Notes under the pieces: generated by a model
The model's input: only the letters and a program-made list of their open reading frames with translations
The model's database searches: none
What the model was told of the DNA's origin: nothing
In this document: positions 44,466 to 56,658 of the stretch, piece by piece
Numbering within the stretch: the stretch's first letter is position 1
Layout of the letters: the number at the start of each line of letters is the position of its first letter
DNA from: Apiotrichum sp. Y4204
Taxonomy: Eukaryota; Basidiomycota; Tremellomycetes; Trichosporonales; Trichosporonaceae
Assembly (NCBI GenBank): GCA_025531455.1
Contig: JAMYHL010000035.1
Span: 310,001 to 374,000, forward strand
Reading direction: 5' to 3'
Length of the DNA stretch: 64,000 nucleotides
Made by a program: the position numbers and the translations under genes

Positions 44466-46730
44466 GGGCGCGAGGTGATGATGTTTATTCCGAGGCGAAG
44501 TCGAGATGACGATTACTGGTGGAAGAGAATGGATGTCGCAGGCGTGTACATGTGCGCTCCTCTTGAAGGTTGAGAGCGAGTCGAAAGCCAGGGGACGGTG
44601 ACATGACTGCACCCTCGAGTTGCCCTTGTGCGACGGCGTCCTGTCCCGCGTCTTCTGGGGAGGCGACACCAAGATCCGAGACCTCTGTGGAAGGATTGAG
44701 AGAACAGATTAACAGAAGCCGATTGCGGATCTGCGATGATTTACGATTGACGACTGACGATTGATACCGGGGTGAGAATGTCGATGGGGATGTGATGGGG
44801 ATGGCGGACTGGGCAGACCGCTCGCGGCGAGTATGTGCGACTGCGCAGTGGTGCTCGTCGGTCCCTGCTCGGATTCCCGGACGTGCAGCTGGGACTATCT
44901 GCGAACACGACTGGTATTGATCTCAAGAGTGAGGCGCGTCCCAGCCGCGGAGTGGCGTGGAAGTCTAAAAAGGGAGGGGCAAACGGCTTGAGGGGGGTTG
45001 TGGGTGTGTGCGGCTGGAAGATGCGAGAGCGGAAGCGTCAGCACAGGTCGAGTGTGCGTCCGAAATCCAAGGTTGCATGAAATGAATGCACAAGGGCGAG
45101 GATGCAACGGCACGGTGGCCACTGTGGCCACTGGGTGGCGAGCTGTGCGACGATGCAACGGAGCAGCGATGCAACGATCCTCAGAGGGACAGCAGAATGC
45201 AGGAGGTAGACCAGGAACGAGAACGAAAGAGCGTGCGTCGTGTGTTCCGAAGGCGCCGAGCGCAGAGGCCATGGCAAAGAGGAGACGACGGGTAGGCTTA
45301 TAAGAGGGGGTACAATGTGTGCAACCTGTCGCGCGCCTGAGAGCTCCGAGCATAAGTGTACCAGTCTCACGACGGCATTCCGCCGCTCAGCTCTAATGGA
45401 AACTGATCAATTGCCTCGAGGCACCGTCATAATGTCCCGAAGGAGGGAGATGATTGAAGAAGAATGACAGAGTCAACGAGAGGAACGAGGGAGAATCCAA
45501 AGCTGTTGCATCTCTACCCTGTCCCACCTCGTGTTTGCAACGAGTGTGCAGCCCTCCAGCTGTCCAGTTTGCTCGCACTAGCCCCCACCCCCGAAGCTCC
45601 CGTGCTCCCAGGTTCCAATAATGTCCACCCCTTGCAATGCCAATGCGCCAAAGCCCTGCGGGCCGCGGGGTATCTCCAGCACAGCCCGTTCCAAGGTCTT
45701 TTCACCGTCTCTCTTGTGGTGCCGGGCCGTGCCCCGTGCTCCGCCAATTTGCGCACCAAGGGTGTGCAGATGTTTGGAGCGGTGGTCTGTGCGGCTCTTC
45801 AACTTCTGTGAATATCGTCGGGCCGCCGGACACGACTCGTCGGCCTTGTCTCTTTCGGGTGTGGCATCTTCACTGCGTCTGCAGACATTGTTGCTGTGTC
45901 ACCAGGGAATTGTGGCGAGGTGTCGCGTATGGTGTTCACGATAATCACAGTCACTCATTAACGCGCACCGGGCTGTCACATTCGCTGCCTACGAAGATGT
46001 AGGTACGGCCCTGAAAATCAAATTCCTGCAACTTGCGCAGCTGTCACCACACTTCTGTGCTTCGCCAGTGATTCAAGTGACATCTGTCCACACAGCAGCT
46101 GTCTCGGTGCCTGCTGTGACGGATGAGCGCGCACGTTTCTGGCGCCACGAACGTCATGAACTCATGAGCAGACTGGAGATCGAGCGGACTGAGGCCTCTC
46201 CGCTCCGGACCATACCCCTTGCTCAGCTCCGCTTCTTTGTTCTGCGAAACTACAAATTGCAACATTGTTGGAGCCACCCCAGAGATTGTCCTGTGAATGT
46301 TGTCCCCCCTTGTGTGCCACATTGCGTTGTGGCGGTTGTGTCCGATTTGGCGCCGCCGGATGCGAGTGCGACGCTACTGTAGCTACTACTGTACCCCAGT
46401 TCTGTTTGCGCCCGAGCTTTAGCACCACGGGACAAGAAAACATCGTGTGTGAAGCGTGAAAGCAATCTTAACGAGCATCACAGTACTAGATGAATGGCCA
46501 ACTGACGAAAGAGCGACCGGCACTACGGGGAGCTCCCACCCACGGTGGGTTGCCACTCTCTTTGGCCCCAGTCAATCCCTACTCGTCATACCGTCAATCC
46601 ACAGTCATCATACCTGCTATCTTTGTTCCTGCGCCACAAGCGCCAGACAACTACAACTCTACAGCTCTCCCATCTACCATGTTCGAACTCCGAGTTCGTC
46701 CACGCCTCCAAATTCTGCGCGCAGCTCCTC
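44466..46730. other. Intergenic region
   Basis: About 2.3 kb without a supported gene. Short overlapping frames on both strands (for example 45038-45370 and 45464-45811) have no motif and mixed composition. Confidence 0.5.
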
Positions 46731-46735
46731 AAAAA
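46731..46735 (-). terminator. Pol III terminator of the tRNA-Leu gene
   Basis: Five consecutive T on the minus strand, about 30 nt past the tRNA 3' end; the first T run of at least four after the mature end. Confidence 0.55.
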
Positions 46736-46765
46736 TGTGGCTTGGGAGGAACTGAATCCTCTTTT

Positions 46766-46853
46766 GACGAGAGTGGGATTCGAACCCACGTCCGAAGACT
46801 GCGGAGGTTGCTACACCTTAACACAGCGCCTTAGACCGCTCGGCCATCTCGCC
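46766..46853 (-). tRNA. tRNA-Leu(AAG) with an 11-nt intron
   Basis: 88 nt on the minus strand folding into a class II tRNA. The acceptor GGCGAGA pairs with TCTCGTC (one G-U), and the D arm GCCGAGCGGTCTAAGGC contains the A box. The anticodon stem CTGTG pairs with CGCAG; the loop reads TTAAGG plus C, with anticodon AAG at positions 34-36. The intron TGTAGCAACCT sits after position 37. The long variable arm TC-TTCG-GA is typical of Leu, and the T arm GTGGG-TTCGAAT-CCCAC contains the B box. The class, the variable arm and the anticodon all agree on leucine. Confidence 0.93.
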
Positions 46854-47305
46854 GATCACGAACTCAATCCGTGCCTGTTGATCGCCACACAGAGACTGTC
46901 GAGGACGAGCATGGTGCCACCGATGCCGAGTAGAGCGACAGGATGAGTTCTGCTCTGGTAAAATAGCTTCATGATGTTAGATGTCGCCTGCCGCGCGGCT
47001 GTGAATGCGATGCTGGGACGGGTTGGTTGTTCTGATGAGCATCTGCACATCTTGATATCGAGAGTGTGGGGAATGTGGCCCTTTCAAGTGGCACAATCAC
47101 AACAGCTAAGGCAGCTCTTCGTGCCAACCTGGCTGCCGATAGTGATCATCACTAATTTTCCACAATGCAGAAGAGTTTTCTGTAGCTAACCATCGAATAC
47201 ATCAGACAACAATCTGAAGCACTTCATACCAAGGCGACCATATTTAAACAACTCTCCTACTCCCTCACCAACGAAACTGCTTGATCCTTCTGACACGGCC
47301 ATCGC
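46854..47305. other. Spacer between tRNA-Leu and MFS gene
   Basis: 452 bp. It serves as the tRNA 5' flank and the MFS 3' UTR; nothing else is seen. Confidence 0.5.
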
Positions 47306-48961
47306 CTAGCAGCTGTAGCGGAAGTGCTGGTTCTCCATGTCGGTGAGATCGTGCTCACCGGCGAGCTTCCTGTCGTGCTCCCGCTGCTCGGCAGACTGGC
47401 CAGACGCGAGCCACGCGCGCTCGCGCTTTCTGTTGACCCAGCGGTAGTAAAGCCACCAGGCGAGAATGTTGACAATGTTGAGGCACATGGCAATGGCGCA
47501 GCCGGTGATGCCCTTGGTGTATCTAGGCGCGTCGGACTGGACAAAGATCAGGGAGCCGACAATGTTGCCGATACAGTAGCTGAAGAGTGCGGCAGCGGCG
47601 AAAAAGGTCTTCTTTGTGCGTCCGGCAATGTTGACCGACATGAGAGGCCAGATCATAAACATGACGACAGCGTAGATGGGGTAAAGACAGAAGACGCCCC
47701 AGCGCTGCCAATTGCCGACCTTGCCGGCAGAAAGGCCGACGAAGAGGAATACGATGACCGCGATGAGCTGGTAGATCCACGCCAGGTGGAAGCGAACCTT
47801 CTCAAAGTAGCGGACGAGGATCGAAGAAGTTATGACCGTGCAAAAGGCGACAGCGCCCGCGGGCATGTTGTAGAGAATAGACCCGAGGGCGTCGAAACCC
47901 ATGCCGTGAAGGATAAGGGTGTTAAAGGTGGTCATGCTGGATTGTTAGCTGATGAGGACCCCAACAGCACCTACCCTCCGTTTGGCACATTGCTGAGAAA
48001 GTTGAAAAGAATGGCCATGTAAAACTGAGGGTCTCTAAAACACTCCCTAACCTGAGACCACTTCCATGGGTGCTGTTCACCACCGCCAGTCGAGTTGGAA
48101 ACAACACGAGCCTTAGCCATGAGCTTTTCGCGTTTAGAAAGCCACCACACTTCGTCAGGAGTACCAATAATGGCAAGACAAATGAACCCGACAGTCACAG
48201 TGAGGCCGCCGAGGAAGTAGTTGATGACACGCCAGGCGGAGATTTTGCCCTGCCGCTGCGTAAAGTCGGCGAGGAAGTAGATGGCGGCACTAAAAACGAT
48301 TCCGAAGAACGAGTTCATGGCATAGTACATGCCTTGACGAAGTGATTGCTCCTTGCGCAGGTACCATGAGGCAGTGAGAACGGCAAATCCAGGCGTGACA
48401 ACCGCCTCGAACCAACCGAGGAGTGTTCGCACGATCGAAAGTTGCCAGTAGTTGTTACAGGCGCCAAGAAGTATGACCATGGTACCCCAAAGAACAATGG
48501 AGACGCCCAGCGCCTTGCCGAGTGGGAACCGCTGCATAGCGTAGCCCATGGGAAGTTGCGCAACGGCGTATGCCAAATCTAAAAGTCAGGGCCACTGACG
48601 TCGAGATTCCCACATACAGAACCAAACAGTTAAAGTATTGTACTGTTGACCCACAAGACCTGTGTCTTCCCGCAAATGAAAAACGGTGCCCGACGCAAGC
48701 GATGTCTTGTCGCTGTACTGCAATCCGTAAGTGAACATGAGGAGAGGCATCATAATCCTAGTCTATCAGCAACAGCTAATAGTGTGTTTCCTACAGGTCG
48801 ACTTTGAGCATCAGCTTTTTGTACTCTTGAGGCGTAAACTGGTCTTCGGCGGCGATAATCTCCTCAAACTCCTCCTCGGCTTTTGCCTTCTCGTCGAATT
48901 GGCTGAGCGAGACGCCCTCCACATCGCTCTTGCGGTCGACCTCCTCCGGGTGGTGCGACAT
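47306..48961 (-). CDS. MFS transporter, allantoate permease (Dal5)/anion:cation symporter family
   Basis: 513 aa from four exons (48961-48795, 48757-48618, 48578-47975, 47936-47306; introns 37, 39 and 38 nt). The acidic cytoplasmic N-terminus (EEFEEIIAAEDQFTPQEYKK) is followed by twelve hydrophobic helices. Family features: the first-helix region LMFTYGLQYSDKTSLASG, then VGQQYNTLTVWFYLAYAVAQ and PMGYAMQRFPLGKALG, and later GWFEAVVTPGFAVLTASWYL. The loop TPDEVWWLSKREKLMAKARV is a typical Dal5-family feature. Relatives carry allantoate, ureidosuccinate, nicotinate, pantothenate or dipeptides into the cell; the substrate here is not predictable. GATA words lie upstream at about 49215-49255, which would fit nitrogen control but is weak. 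The ATG at 48961 (GCCATGT) is preferred over the in-frame one at 49009. Confidence 0.92.
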
Positions 48962-50317
48962 GGCTGTGTTGGCGGACTGTCGTGTGCGGCGATTGGGTTG
49001 AGCTGGCACCCAGCCCTGCTCATCTCCCTCTCAGTCATTTAATAGTCTCTGTGTTCTCGTCATTGTCAAAGCAGTCCATACCGCTGCCAAGGACCGAATT
49101 CCCAATGCCGGGTTGAGAAATCTTCCGCCTCGGTCGAAACGCGTCGCCTTAGCCAACGGGACAACCAAGACACCACTATCCTTGCAAGAGAATGTGTACA
49201 CCTGACGCCAAAGCACATCAGATAGCGCGGTGGGCCATCATGCCGTGAGCTGATGATAGCCGTCGCTACGTTTCCAGGACGCCTGCTCCTGCCTCGGCAG
49301 GGTGGCTGCTCGCAGCCGAATTGAGGGCCCCGCGCCGTGATCGAGAGCCCCGCACCGTTTCAGTGTAGTGCATACACGACTCTTTATGCTTCTTATAACT
49401 TCGGCACACCATGAAGAACAGCGAGTGGGCTTCTCGGTGGGCGTCGGCTGATCAACAGTCAAGTGGAACACAGTAGCAAATCCGGCCACTTGCGACGCGG
49501 TGGGCTGATCTTGAAAGTGCCGATGGTGGGCTCGTGAGTGAACTGTGTGCTGGAGTTAAACTGTTGTTGATCTCCTCGACATGTCAATAAAATTTCAATT
49601 TGTCCGAATCTGTTCCGAAACCTGACTTCGTACTCTACCATCATGCTATTGGCATCTAGTGTCCGACACATGGTCGTGGGATATGGGACATAAGACACGA
49701 CACGTGATATGACATGGGCGCAGAACAAGCTGAGCGCACGACGGGAATGCCAGATGGGGATATGGTAATCAGCGACTCAATACAGACATCAAGAGTCGAG
49801 GATCTGGGTAGCAAGCTAAACGGGCAAGCACCGCGACACACGCAGAGAGCGCCGCGAATAAGGACTGTGGTGAGGTCGCGGTCTAGCAGTCGGAAAGCTG
49901 CGGGTAGCGAAGGAGCTTGGGGATCCGGTATGGGCGTTCAGGAACCGTCGTGATAAGATATCTTGTTTCGCCGGCAACCACATTCAAGATGAGGAAGAAT
50001 ATAAACAGTGAATAACGTCTATGCCAATAGCAGTCCGAGGGTTCGGTGGTGCTGGAGAAAGTGGGTAAAAGTCCGGCGAGTGAGAATGGGGTTGATGGAA
50101 GGGCGATAGGCAATGTGGGTTGTAGTGAGAATGGCAGTGGTGATGTTGGTGTAAGTGCTGGTGACGTGACTGTGGTCGTGGAAGGCGTAGTGATTAGTGT
50201 AGTAGGAGACGGGGTAGTAATAGGTGTCGTCGCTTGAGTCATCGATCCACTGCTGTGTGACAAAATGCGCATTGAATTTACAGGTGGTATCCTCCTCGCC
50301 CGCGAACAGCCGGCTCG
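48962..50317. other. Intergenic region
   Basis: 1.36 kb holding the MFS promoter on the left and the HOOK 3' flank on the right. On the plus strand at about 50046-50240 it is rich in GTGGTG and GTAGT words, a purine/GT-biased patch whose short ORF has no motif. Confidence 0.5.
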
Positions 50318-53170
50318 TTACCTCGCAAAGAGGGCGTCATCCTGGTGCTTGCGCTGCCGTCCAAGCCAGGATGTGGATGTCGGACGGGCCACAACCGGGC
50401 GTCGGAGACCAGCTGCACCGACATGCTCGCGAACGACACGAGCACCGAGATCGTGCCAGGCGGCGAGCATAAGCTGCTGCTCGAGACGGTATTGAGAGTC
50501 GCGGGCCACACCGTTGTGCTGAGGTAAGCTGCGAGTTCATCCACCAGTTACCCACTTTCAACGCAGAGAGCTCGGCTTTGAGAGCCGCAATCTGTGACTC
50601 GAACGCCTTCTGCGTTTCGCTGGTGTTGGCCGAGAGCTGCCGTCAGCGAGGGAACCCGCAGAAATGCCTACCCTCTTCTGTTCCTCGGCACGGAACAGGG
50701 CGTCTTGGTTCTTGATAAACGCACGCATCTTCTTCATCTTGTCAGTGGCCGAAGCGACCTCGGTCGTGAGAATGTCGTTCCGCTGCTGCAGGTCGATGAT
50801 CTGCGCTTGCGCGGTGGGCGGTGCGCCAGACTGGTCGAGTGTCAGGCGCAAGTCGTTGAGTTTGCGCTCGCGCTCAAGGGCCTCCTGACTGCGCTCCATT
50901 CCCGCTGTCTGCATCTCAATCTTGTCCATCATGAGGCTGCTGTCAGCAAAGCCCTCCCGTGTGGCGCTGTACTCACCGGCGGATCTCCTCCAGATGCAGG
51001 CGGTCGCGCTCGCGCAGAGTGGAGATCTCCTCCTTGAGCGCGACGATCTGTTCTCCAAAGGTGCTGCTCTCCGCACGTGCCTCGTCGCGAGCAGAGGCAA
51101 TGATCGCACGCTTGTCCTTGTCCACAAGCGACAGATCTGCCTTCACGGACGTGAGCTGGCGGACAACCTCCTCGTGCGCGTCATCGGTCGCCTGCTTGTC
51201 CTTGGCCAGCGCATTGCGCTCCTCGAGCACCTCATCGAGCTGCTGGCGTAACGCGAGCGCGGTCTGCGTCTCGTTCCCGCCACGGCCCTTGAGGATATTC
51301 TCGAGCTTGGCCTGCGCAAGTAGCATCTGGCGATTGGCGTCGAGATAGTCCGTCTGGTACCGCTCGCGCCCCTTGTTGGCCTCCTTGAGAAGCATCTCGA
51401 GCGCGGCAACCTTCTCCTGGTCGTCCGAGGGGGCGTGCATCTCCTCGAGCTGACGTTCAAGGGCGCGAATGCGAAGGCGAAGTCTGTTGAGTCAGCGATG
51501 ATAATGATCAGTTAGTAGCTACTCACTCTCGTCTGCTAGCGCCGTCACCCTCGTCGCCCCCGCCATCAAGCTCAATATCCAGCGACGCATCCGGATCCCC
51601 CATTCCCTTTTCTGTTCGCCGGTTCGGGCCCTGCTCGAGCTCCTTGATACGTTCCTGGTGAATGTGAATCTCGTCGCGGAGACGGTTACGGTCTGATTCC
51701 ATATCGACGAGGGCTGTCTGCGCCTCCTCGAGCTGGACGGTGAGCTGTGCGACCTCACGCGCCTGTTGGTTGACCTTCTTCTCGAGCTGCTCGACCTGGC
51801 TGCGGTAGTTGTCCACAAGTGCTTTAGACGCACCGAGCTTGCGCAGCTCGATCTCCAGTTCCGAGTTCTTGTCGATCATGATCGCATTCTCCTCCTCGAG
51901 TTGACGAAGCTCTCGTCGCAAACCGGCGCTGTCTTCGAGCTTCTTCTTGTACTTCTCAATCACGTTTTCGCTCTTGTGCAATCGCTCTTCCACCTGGCTC
52001 AGCTCGTCAAGCTGGTCACGCAGCTTGACCACCTCGGCAGACGATCCACGGAGCTCCTCCACGTTCTTGGTCAGCTCCGCGACCTGTGTCTTCTTCTCTT
52101 CGAGCTGCTGCTCTATCTCGGCCAGGCTGTCTTCTGCTCGGGCACTGCGGTGTCAGCACTATGGTATCGTTGAATATGCCTCACAGATCGGCGCGAAGCG
52201 TCTCTGCCTCATTTTGGCCCGCCATTGCTGTGCGCGCTGCTTCCATCGATGCCCGCCTGCCTTCCTCATGCGCGGCGTTTGCCTCCGACACCTGCGTTTT
52301 GAGTGCCGCCATCTGCTCCGTCAACTGTTCGTAGCGCGCGCGGAGGTCCTCGTGTTCCTGCACGAGCCTGTCGCGTTCTTCACGGATCGCGGACGAGGGT
52401 GGCCTGTAATCAGCAATGCTATAACTCATCCACGCACGAGAGGTCCTGCGAGTCCTTGTGATCGACTTCGGGGCCTTTGGGCAGCGTGTCCATGACCTGG
52501 CGTCAGTAACATGCGAGTCTCACTCCATGGCTGGCAACTCACACCCTCTATGGTCTTCATGAGCTCGACCATGGAGTTCTCGTCGAGGGCCTGAATCTTC
52601 GCAATGACGCGCTCGTTCGCCGGCCCCATGGCGCCGACGGCCACACACAGCCTGCATATCTGCACGAGGCCTGACTCGCCCTCGGCCGACTTGGGATTGC
52701 GCGCAATGGCGTTGAAGTTCGGCTCGCGCAGCGTCGTGACAGCCAGAGTCGGCGCATTTGGGGTGTTCAGCGGGTACGAGAGGAGTAACCGGTAGAGACG
52801 CTTCCTGGGGGGGGGAGGTTAGAAAAGCTCGCTTGGATAGTCGCCACCTCTACGCACAGGATGTTCATGCGCAGCACCCAGTTGTCCTGGGAACCACTCC
52901 CCGAGCTGCGGGTGTGTGCCTTCGGCCCGCCCTTGAAATGCGTGGCATCACTGTGGGTCAGTACGGGCTAGGAACAGAGGATTCGGGAGCGTACATCGAG
53001 TGCATGACCTGCAGTGTCAGTGATGAGCTTCATGCACTCTAGAAGCGGCTTCTAGCACGCACCTCCATGAGGACCTTGCCGTCGGCGAGCTGCTCAAAGG
53101 ACGTGACGCGGCGCGACGGCCTAAACGAATTGAACAGCGCGAGCAGCGCATCCTGCTCGCGGCGTGACAT
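50318..53170 (-). CDS. HOOK-family cytoplasmic dynein adaptor
   Basis: 808 aa from eleven exons: 53170-53063, 53008-52995, 52950-52858, 52804-52543, 52496-52438, 52403-52185, 52144-51527, 51483-50977, 50936-50672, 50636-50556, 50518-50318. The start MSRREQDALLALFNSFRPS leads into the calponin-like HOOK domain (LADGKVLMEVMH, NWVLRMNILRRK-like region, CRLCVAVGAMG, MVELMKTIEG) over about 170 residues. A coiled coil of some 500 residues follows, with PPSSAIREERDRLVQEHEDL and RKLNDLRLTLDQSG. The C-terminus has the Hook tail REQQL-like block YRLEQQLMLAAWHDLGARVV. In fungi, HookA/Hok1 links early endosomes to dynein (and kinesin-3) for long-distance movement. Exon 2 is only 14 nt. Introns are 34-54 nt. 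Confidence 0.88.
52995..53008 (-). other. 14-nt microexon of the HOOK gene
   Basis: The codons GTC ATG CAC TCG AT lie between a 54-nt and a 44-nt intron. Including them keeps the frame and reads LMEVMHSIDATHF; skipping 14 nt would break the frame. Confidence 0.7.
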
Positions 53171-55148
53171 CGTGGCGGAGGTAAGGGCGAGGTCGGAGAT
53201 GCGGACGGAGGAGAGAACGCGAAATTAGCTGGCGTGTCCGATAGTGGTATCGATGTCCGAGTGGGTGTCACAACAGAGAATTTAGAGGGTGAGGCCGGCG
53301 TTGGTGCCCCGAAAGGGCAGTGGCATGTGGTGGTTGTGAGATGAGATGAGCAAGCGCAAGAAAGTGCGATGATGGACGGCGGCGAAATGATTCGGGACAG
53401 AGAGGGAGGGAGGAGATAGACACTGTGCCAAGGAGAGGGGAGGCGTTGTGCGCAGATTCGGGTCCGATTTGCCGAGTGGGTTTTGCCTCTCGGGTGGTCG
53501 GTGCGTTGGACGAGACGAGCTGGAGGGCGAATGGAGGTTGTTGCAAAGGGTGTGTTGCAGGTTGCAAGGGTGGCCAAGCATGGCCAACGAACGCTGGATC
53601 GCGTTGGACGGGACAGTTGCGACGTTTCCGACACGACAACGTCAAAGGGACACAAATACAGAAACAGTGGAGCCCCACACGACGCGGTCACCCTGTACAA
53701 CAACAAGTGGTACGTGCCTCGCTGAATCGCTGCTCCGTTCTTCGAGGTGAGATATCTCTCTCTGCATCACATCGCCTTCTGGATCGAGCTGGGCGTGTGC
53801 TCGCTTGCATTGATACATATACGACGACGACAGACTCTTTCGCTGTTACTCAACATGATCCTCCTCTGCCATGTTTCTCACTCTGAATCACAGACTCCCT
53901 CTCAACGACCGTGCGCGCTCCCGTCCGACATCACCCGCTTGCGACTGTACAGCAAAAATGGGATTGACCACAAGTGCAGCAGACCGTGGTCTCCTACTTC
54001 TCTGCCACTAATGTCATGAATGACTGATCTGAGGCACTCGAACAGCACGGGAATCAATACTGTTCATGAACCTTCGGAGCTTCAAGACGAACAAGACGTC
54101 CTTCGCGCTGTGAACGTCAGCCCTGTGCGCTGAGACGACTCCCAATGTCGACCGGCAAGTTGCGTTTCAGAGGCTCGCGTCGAAGTACACTCGGTTTGAG
54201 TGCTCGAGGTCGCTTCATGTCCTCTGAACTCCAAGGCTGGGCTTTGGGCCGCGGAGATTCCATGAGCGTCTCATCGGAGCTTCCCCCCACCCCAGGGTAC
54301 TCTAGCTGCTGCGGATAACGCGCATGAACGAATGGGCCACAGTTCAGTGCCAGGTGCAGCACTCTCCGTCTCGGACGCCACATGTATTAGAAGAAGCGAC
54401 GGGGCACTCGACTGACAGTTTTGTTCTCGCTCCTTGCAGGACCTCTCTATGGATGTCGGCGTTCGCCACTCCTCCAGCAAACATCTCCAGCCCGCTCATG
54501 GTGAGGAGGCAGCCACTTTCGTGGGGGCGCGATGCAACAGCGACACCTCGTGACGCGTGACTGGAGTGATCGTTTGAGACCGAGGAGTCTGTGACTGTTC
54601 ATTTGTACTCCCCCTCGGCGTCCCGTTTCCTGGTGTCCTCCGCCCCCCGTGGCGGCGCACGGGCCTGGTAACATTCGCGACTCTGTCCAAGGCGATACTT
54701 GTCCTCAATGCATCGTTGCCTCTGTCTGCAGCCAGCGAGCCCCCTTCTACTTTAGGCCTGCTTCGCTTCGGAACGGAGCCCCGAGATGGACCTTAGATTC
54801 GGAAGATGTGAAGGGGAGCATCAAGGATGTACAAGCAGATGAATATGAAACCCATGTTCGGCACGTTCCAGGCCATGTCGCCATATAAGTACCCTCCAAA
54901 GCCATCACTGCACACTGATACTGATTACACAAGAGTGATGTGCACTGCGTGGTGTGTGTAATGTGCGATGTGAATCGGCGGTGTGCGATGTGCGTATGCA
55001 GACGGCTAGATTCGTTCCCTTAACACTTGGCAGGTTATCCTGCTGGGAAGTCACAAATCCTCCGGGTCCACCGAACTCGGGGAGTTATGTCCGAGATCAA
55101 TCAGGAGCCGCGGGGCGAACCTTCGCTGCACGTGCTGCATAACACCTC

Positions 55149-55180
55149 GGGGGGGGGGGGGGGGGGGGGGGGGCCCCCCC
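55149..55180. repeat. Poly-G (25) run followed by 7 C
   Basis: Twenty-five G followed directly by seven C, only 65 bp from an N gap. This is the longest homopolymer in the window and probably an assembly or sequencing artefact. Confidence 0.8.
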
Positions 55181-55245
55181 GCCGCCGGGTACGGTCACGG
55201 CCATGGTCACAGGCAGAGCGGGTTTCGGGATTGCTTCCGATCTTC

Positions 55246-55256
55246 NNNNNNNNNNN
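55246..55256. other. Assembly gap (11 N)
   Basis: Eleven N, preceded by ttgcttccgatcttc, which contains CTTCCGATCT, and followed by seven G. Confidence 0.98.
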
Positions 55257-56605
55257 GGGGGGGACGAGCCCCAGAACGTGACCTACATTCATTCCTCGCT
55301 GTGCACTTGCTGCAGTGGACAGCGGTGCTGCAGTGGTGGTTCGGATGCGATGTTCGAAAGGTCGTGAGATCGTGAGCGGATCCGAGGCCACGACCTGTGA
55401 GCTTGGAGACATGCACTCGGGCGACAACTCGGTGGTCTCCAGCTTGGCGAGCTTGACAGCCGCCGGCTTTGCCGTGTGTCTCGTCTTGGCACAAACACAT
55501 AGAACAAACTGATGCGGTCACAGCTCACAGCTCACAGTGGGGTCTGTAATCAGGTTATAATGTCGGTCCGCATTCCTCATCAGTCTCACCTCTCAAGCCC
55601 TGTGCCTCGCGCCCTGCGTCTTCGGCCTCGGCCTCCCCACATCCTGCAGCACCACACTTCCGTTTACATGCAGTCGTATCCCACGAGTTATTCAGACTGG
55701 CACAATGCGGATCAGCATCAGTGGCGGCTGTGGTCTAATTATTAATAGCCCGAGGCCCCGAAATTATGAATTGCTGCAACCAGTGAGTGGTGAGATTGGT
55801 GAGAAGCGGCGTCAAGGCGATCCAGATAGCCAAGACATCCAGATGCAGACGGCGCTCGCGATACAGAAAATACAGAACAGATCGGGGTCGAAGGTCGGGA
55901 AATCCAAAACAGCGCGGCTTCTGGGCGTGGGCAGCGATCTGGGCGATCTGCGCCAGCTGCGCCGGCCGCGCCTTAGACGACGGCAAGGCGGCGTCAGCAG
56001 GCGGCGGCTGAATTGATGCGCTCGCTGACGCAGTGCCCGAAATCCGGGCAGGTCGGGCGCCGCTGGAGCGACGTCGGGTGCGGACGGAGTGGGTCATATG
56101 CATACATACACTCGCTCATGTCGGTGCCGAAGGGGCGACGCGGCCGGCGGCCTTGGTAGCTTGGTATCGGCCAGGGAGCGGGGAACGGACAGGGTAGAGG
56201 TCGTGGGGCCGCCGGCGGTTTGTAGCTGCTTACACAGTCGAAGAAAAAAAATAAGAGTATCTGCATCTGGATTTGTTTGGATTGTTTTTGGTCACTCCTC
56301 TCTGGGGACTGCCTGGGTCAGCTGCTGAAGCGCTGAAGCTTCTGGGCGGGTGCCTTTCATACCGCTCTCAGCGATCTCAGCCTTTGCGGAATGTCTCAGA
56401 GAGTGCACTGCAGCACAGCTGCTCATGTAGGTCGGCTGTACCGCTGTGCTTGTGGGAGACTGGGACTCTTATTAGAACAGTGTGGGTTCGGCATTTGCAG
56501 AGTGGGCACGCGGAGGAGGAGGATCTCGGAGGAAGTACGACGACTAAGCACGTCCACTGTCCCTGCTAGCGCGTTTGCGCCCAGCCCAACCCGGACCGGC
56601 CAGTC

Positions 56606-56658
56606 AGCCATCAGCCATAAGCCATAGTGCCATTGTACCATTGTGCCATCAGCCATAA
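56606..56658. repeat. 15-bp direct repeat with CCAT-rich spacer
   Basis: GCCATCAGCCATAAG occurs at 56606-56620 and 56644-56658. The spacer has further CCATAGTG/CCATTGT units. Confidence 0.8.

Noticed and set aside
46545..46946. 133-codon plus-strand ORF over the tRNA
   Set aside because: It overlaps a perfectly folding tRNA on the opposite strand and has no protein features.
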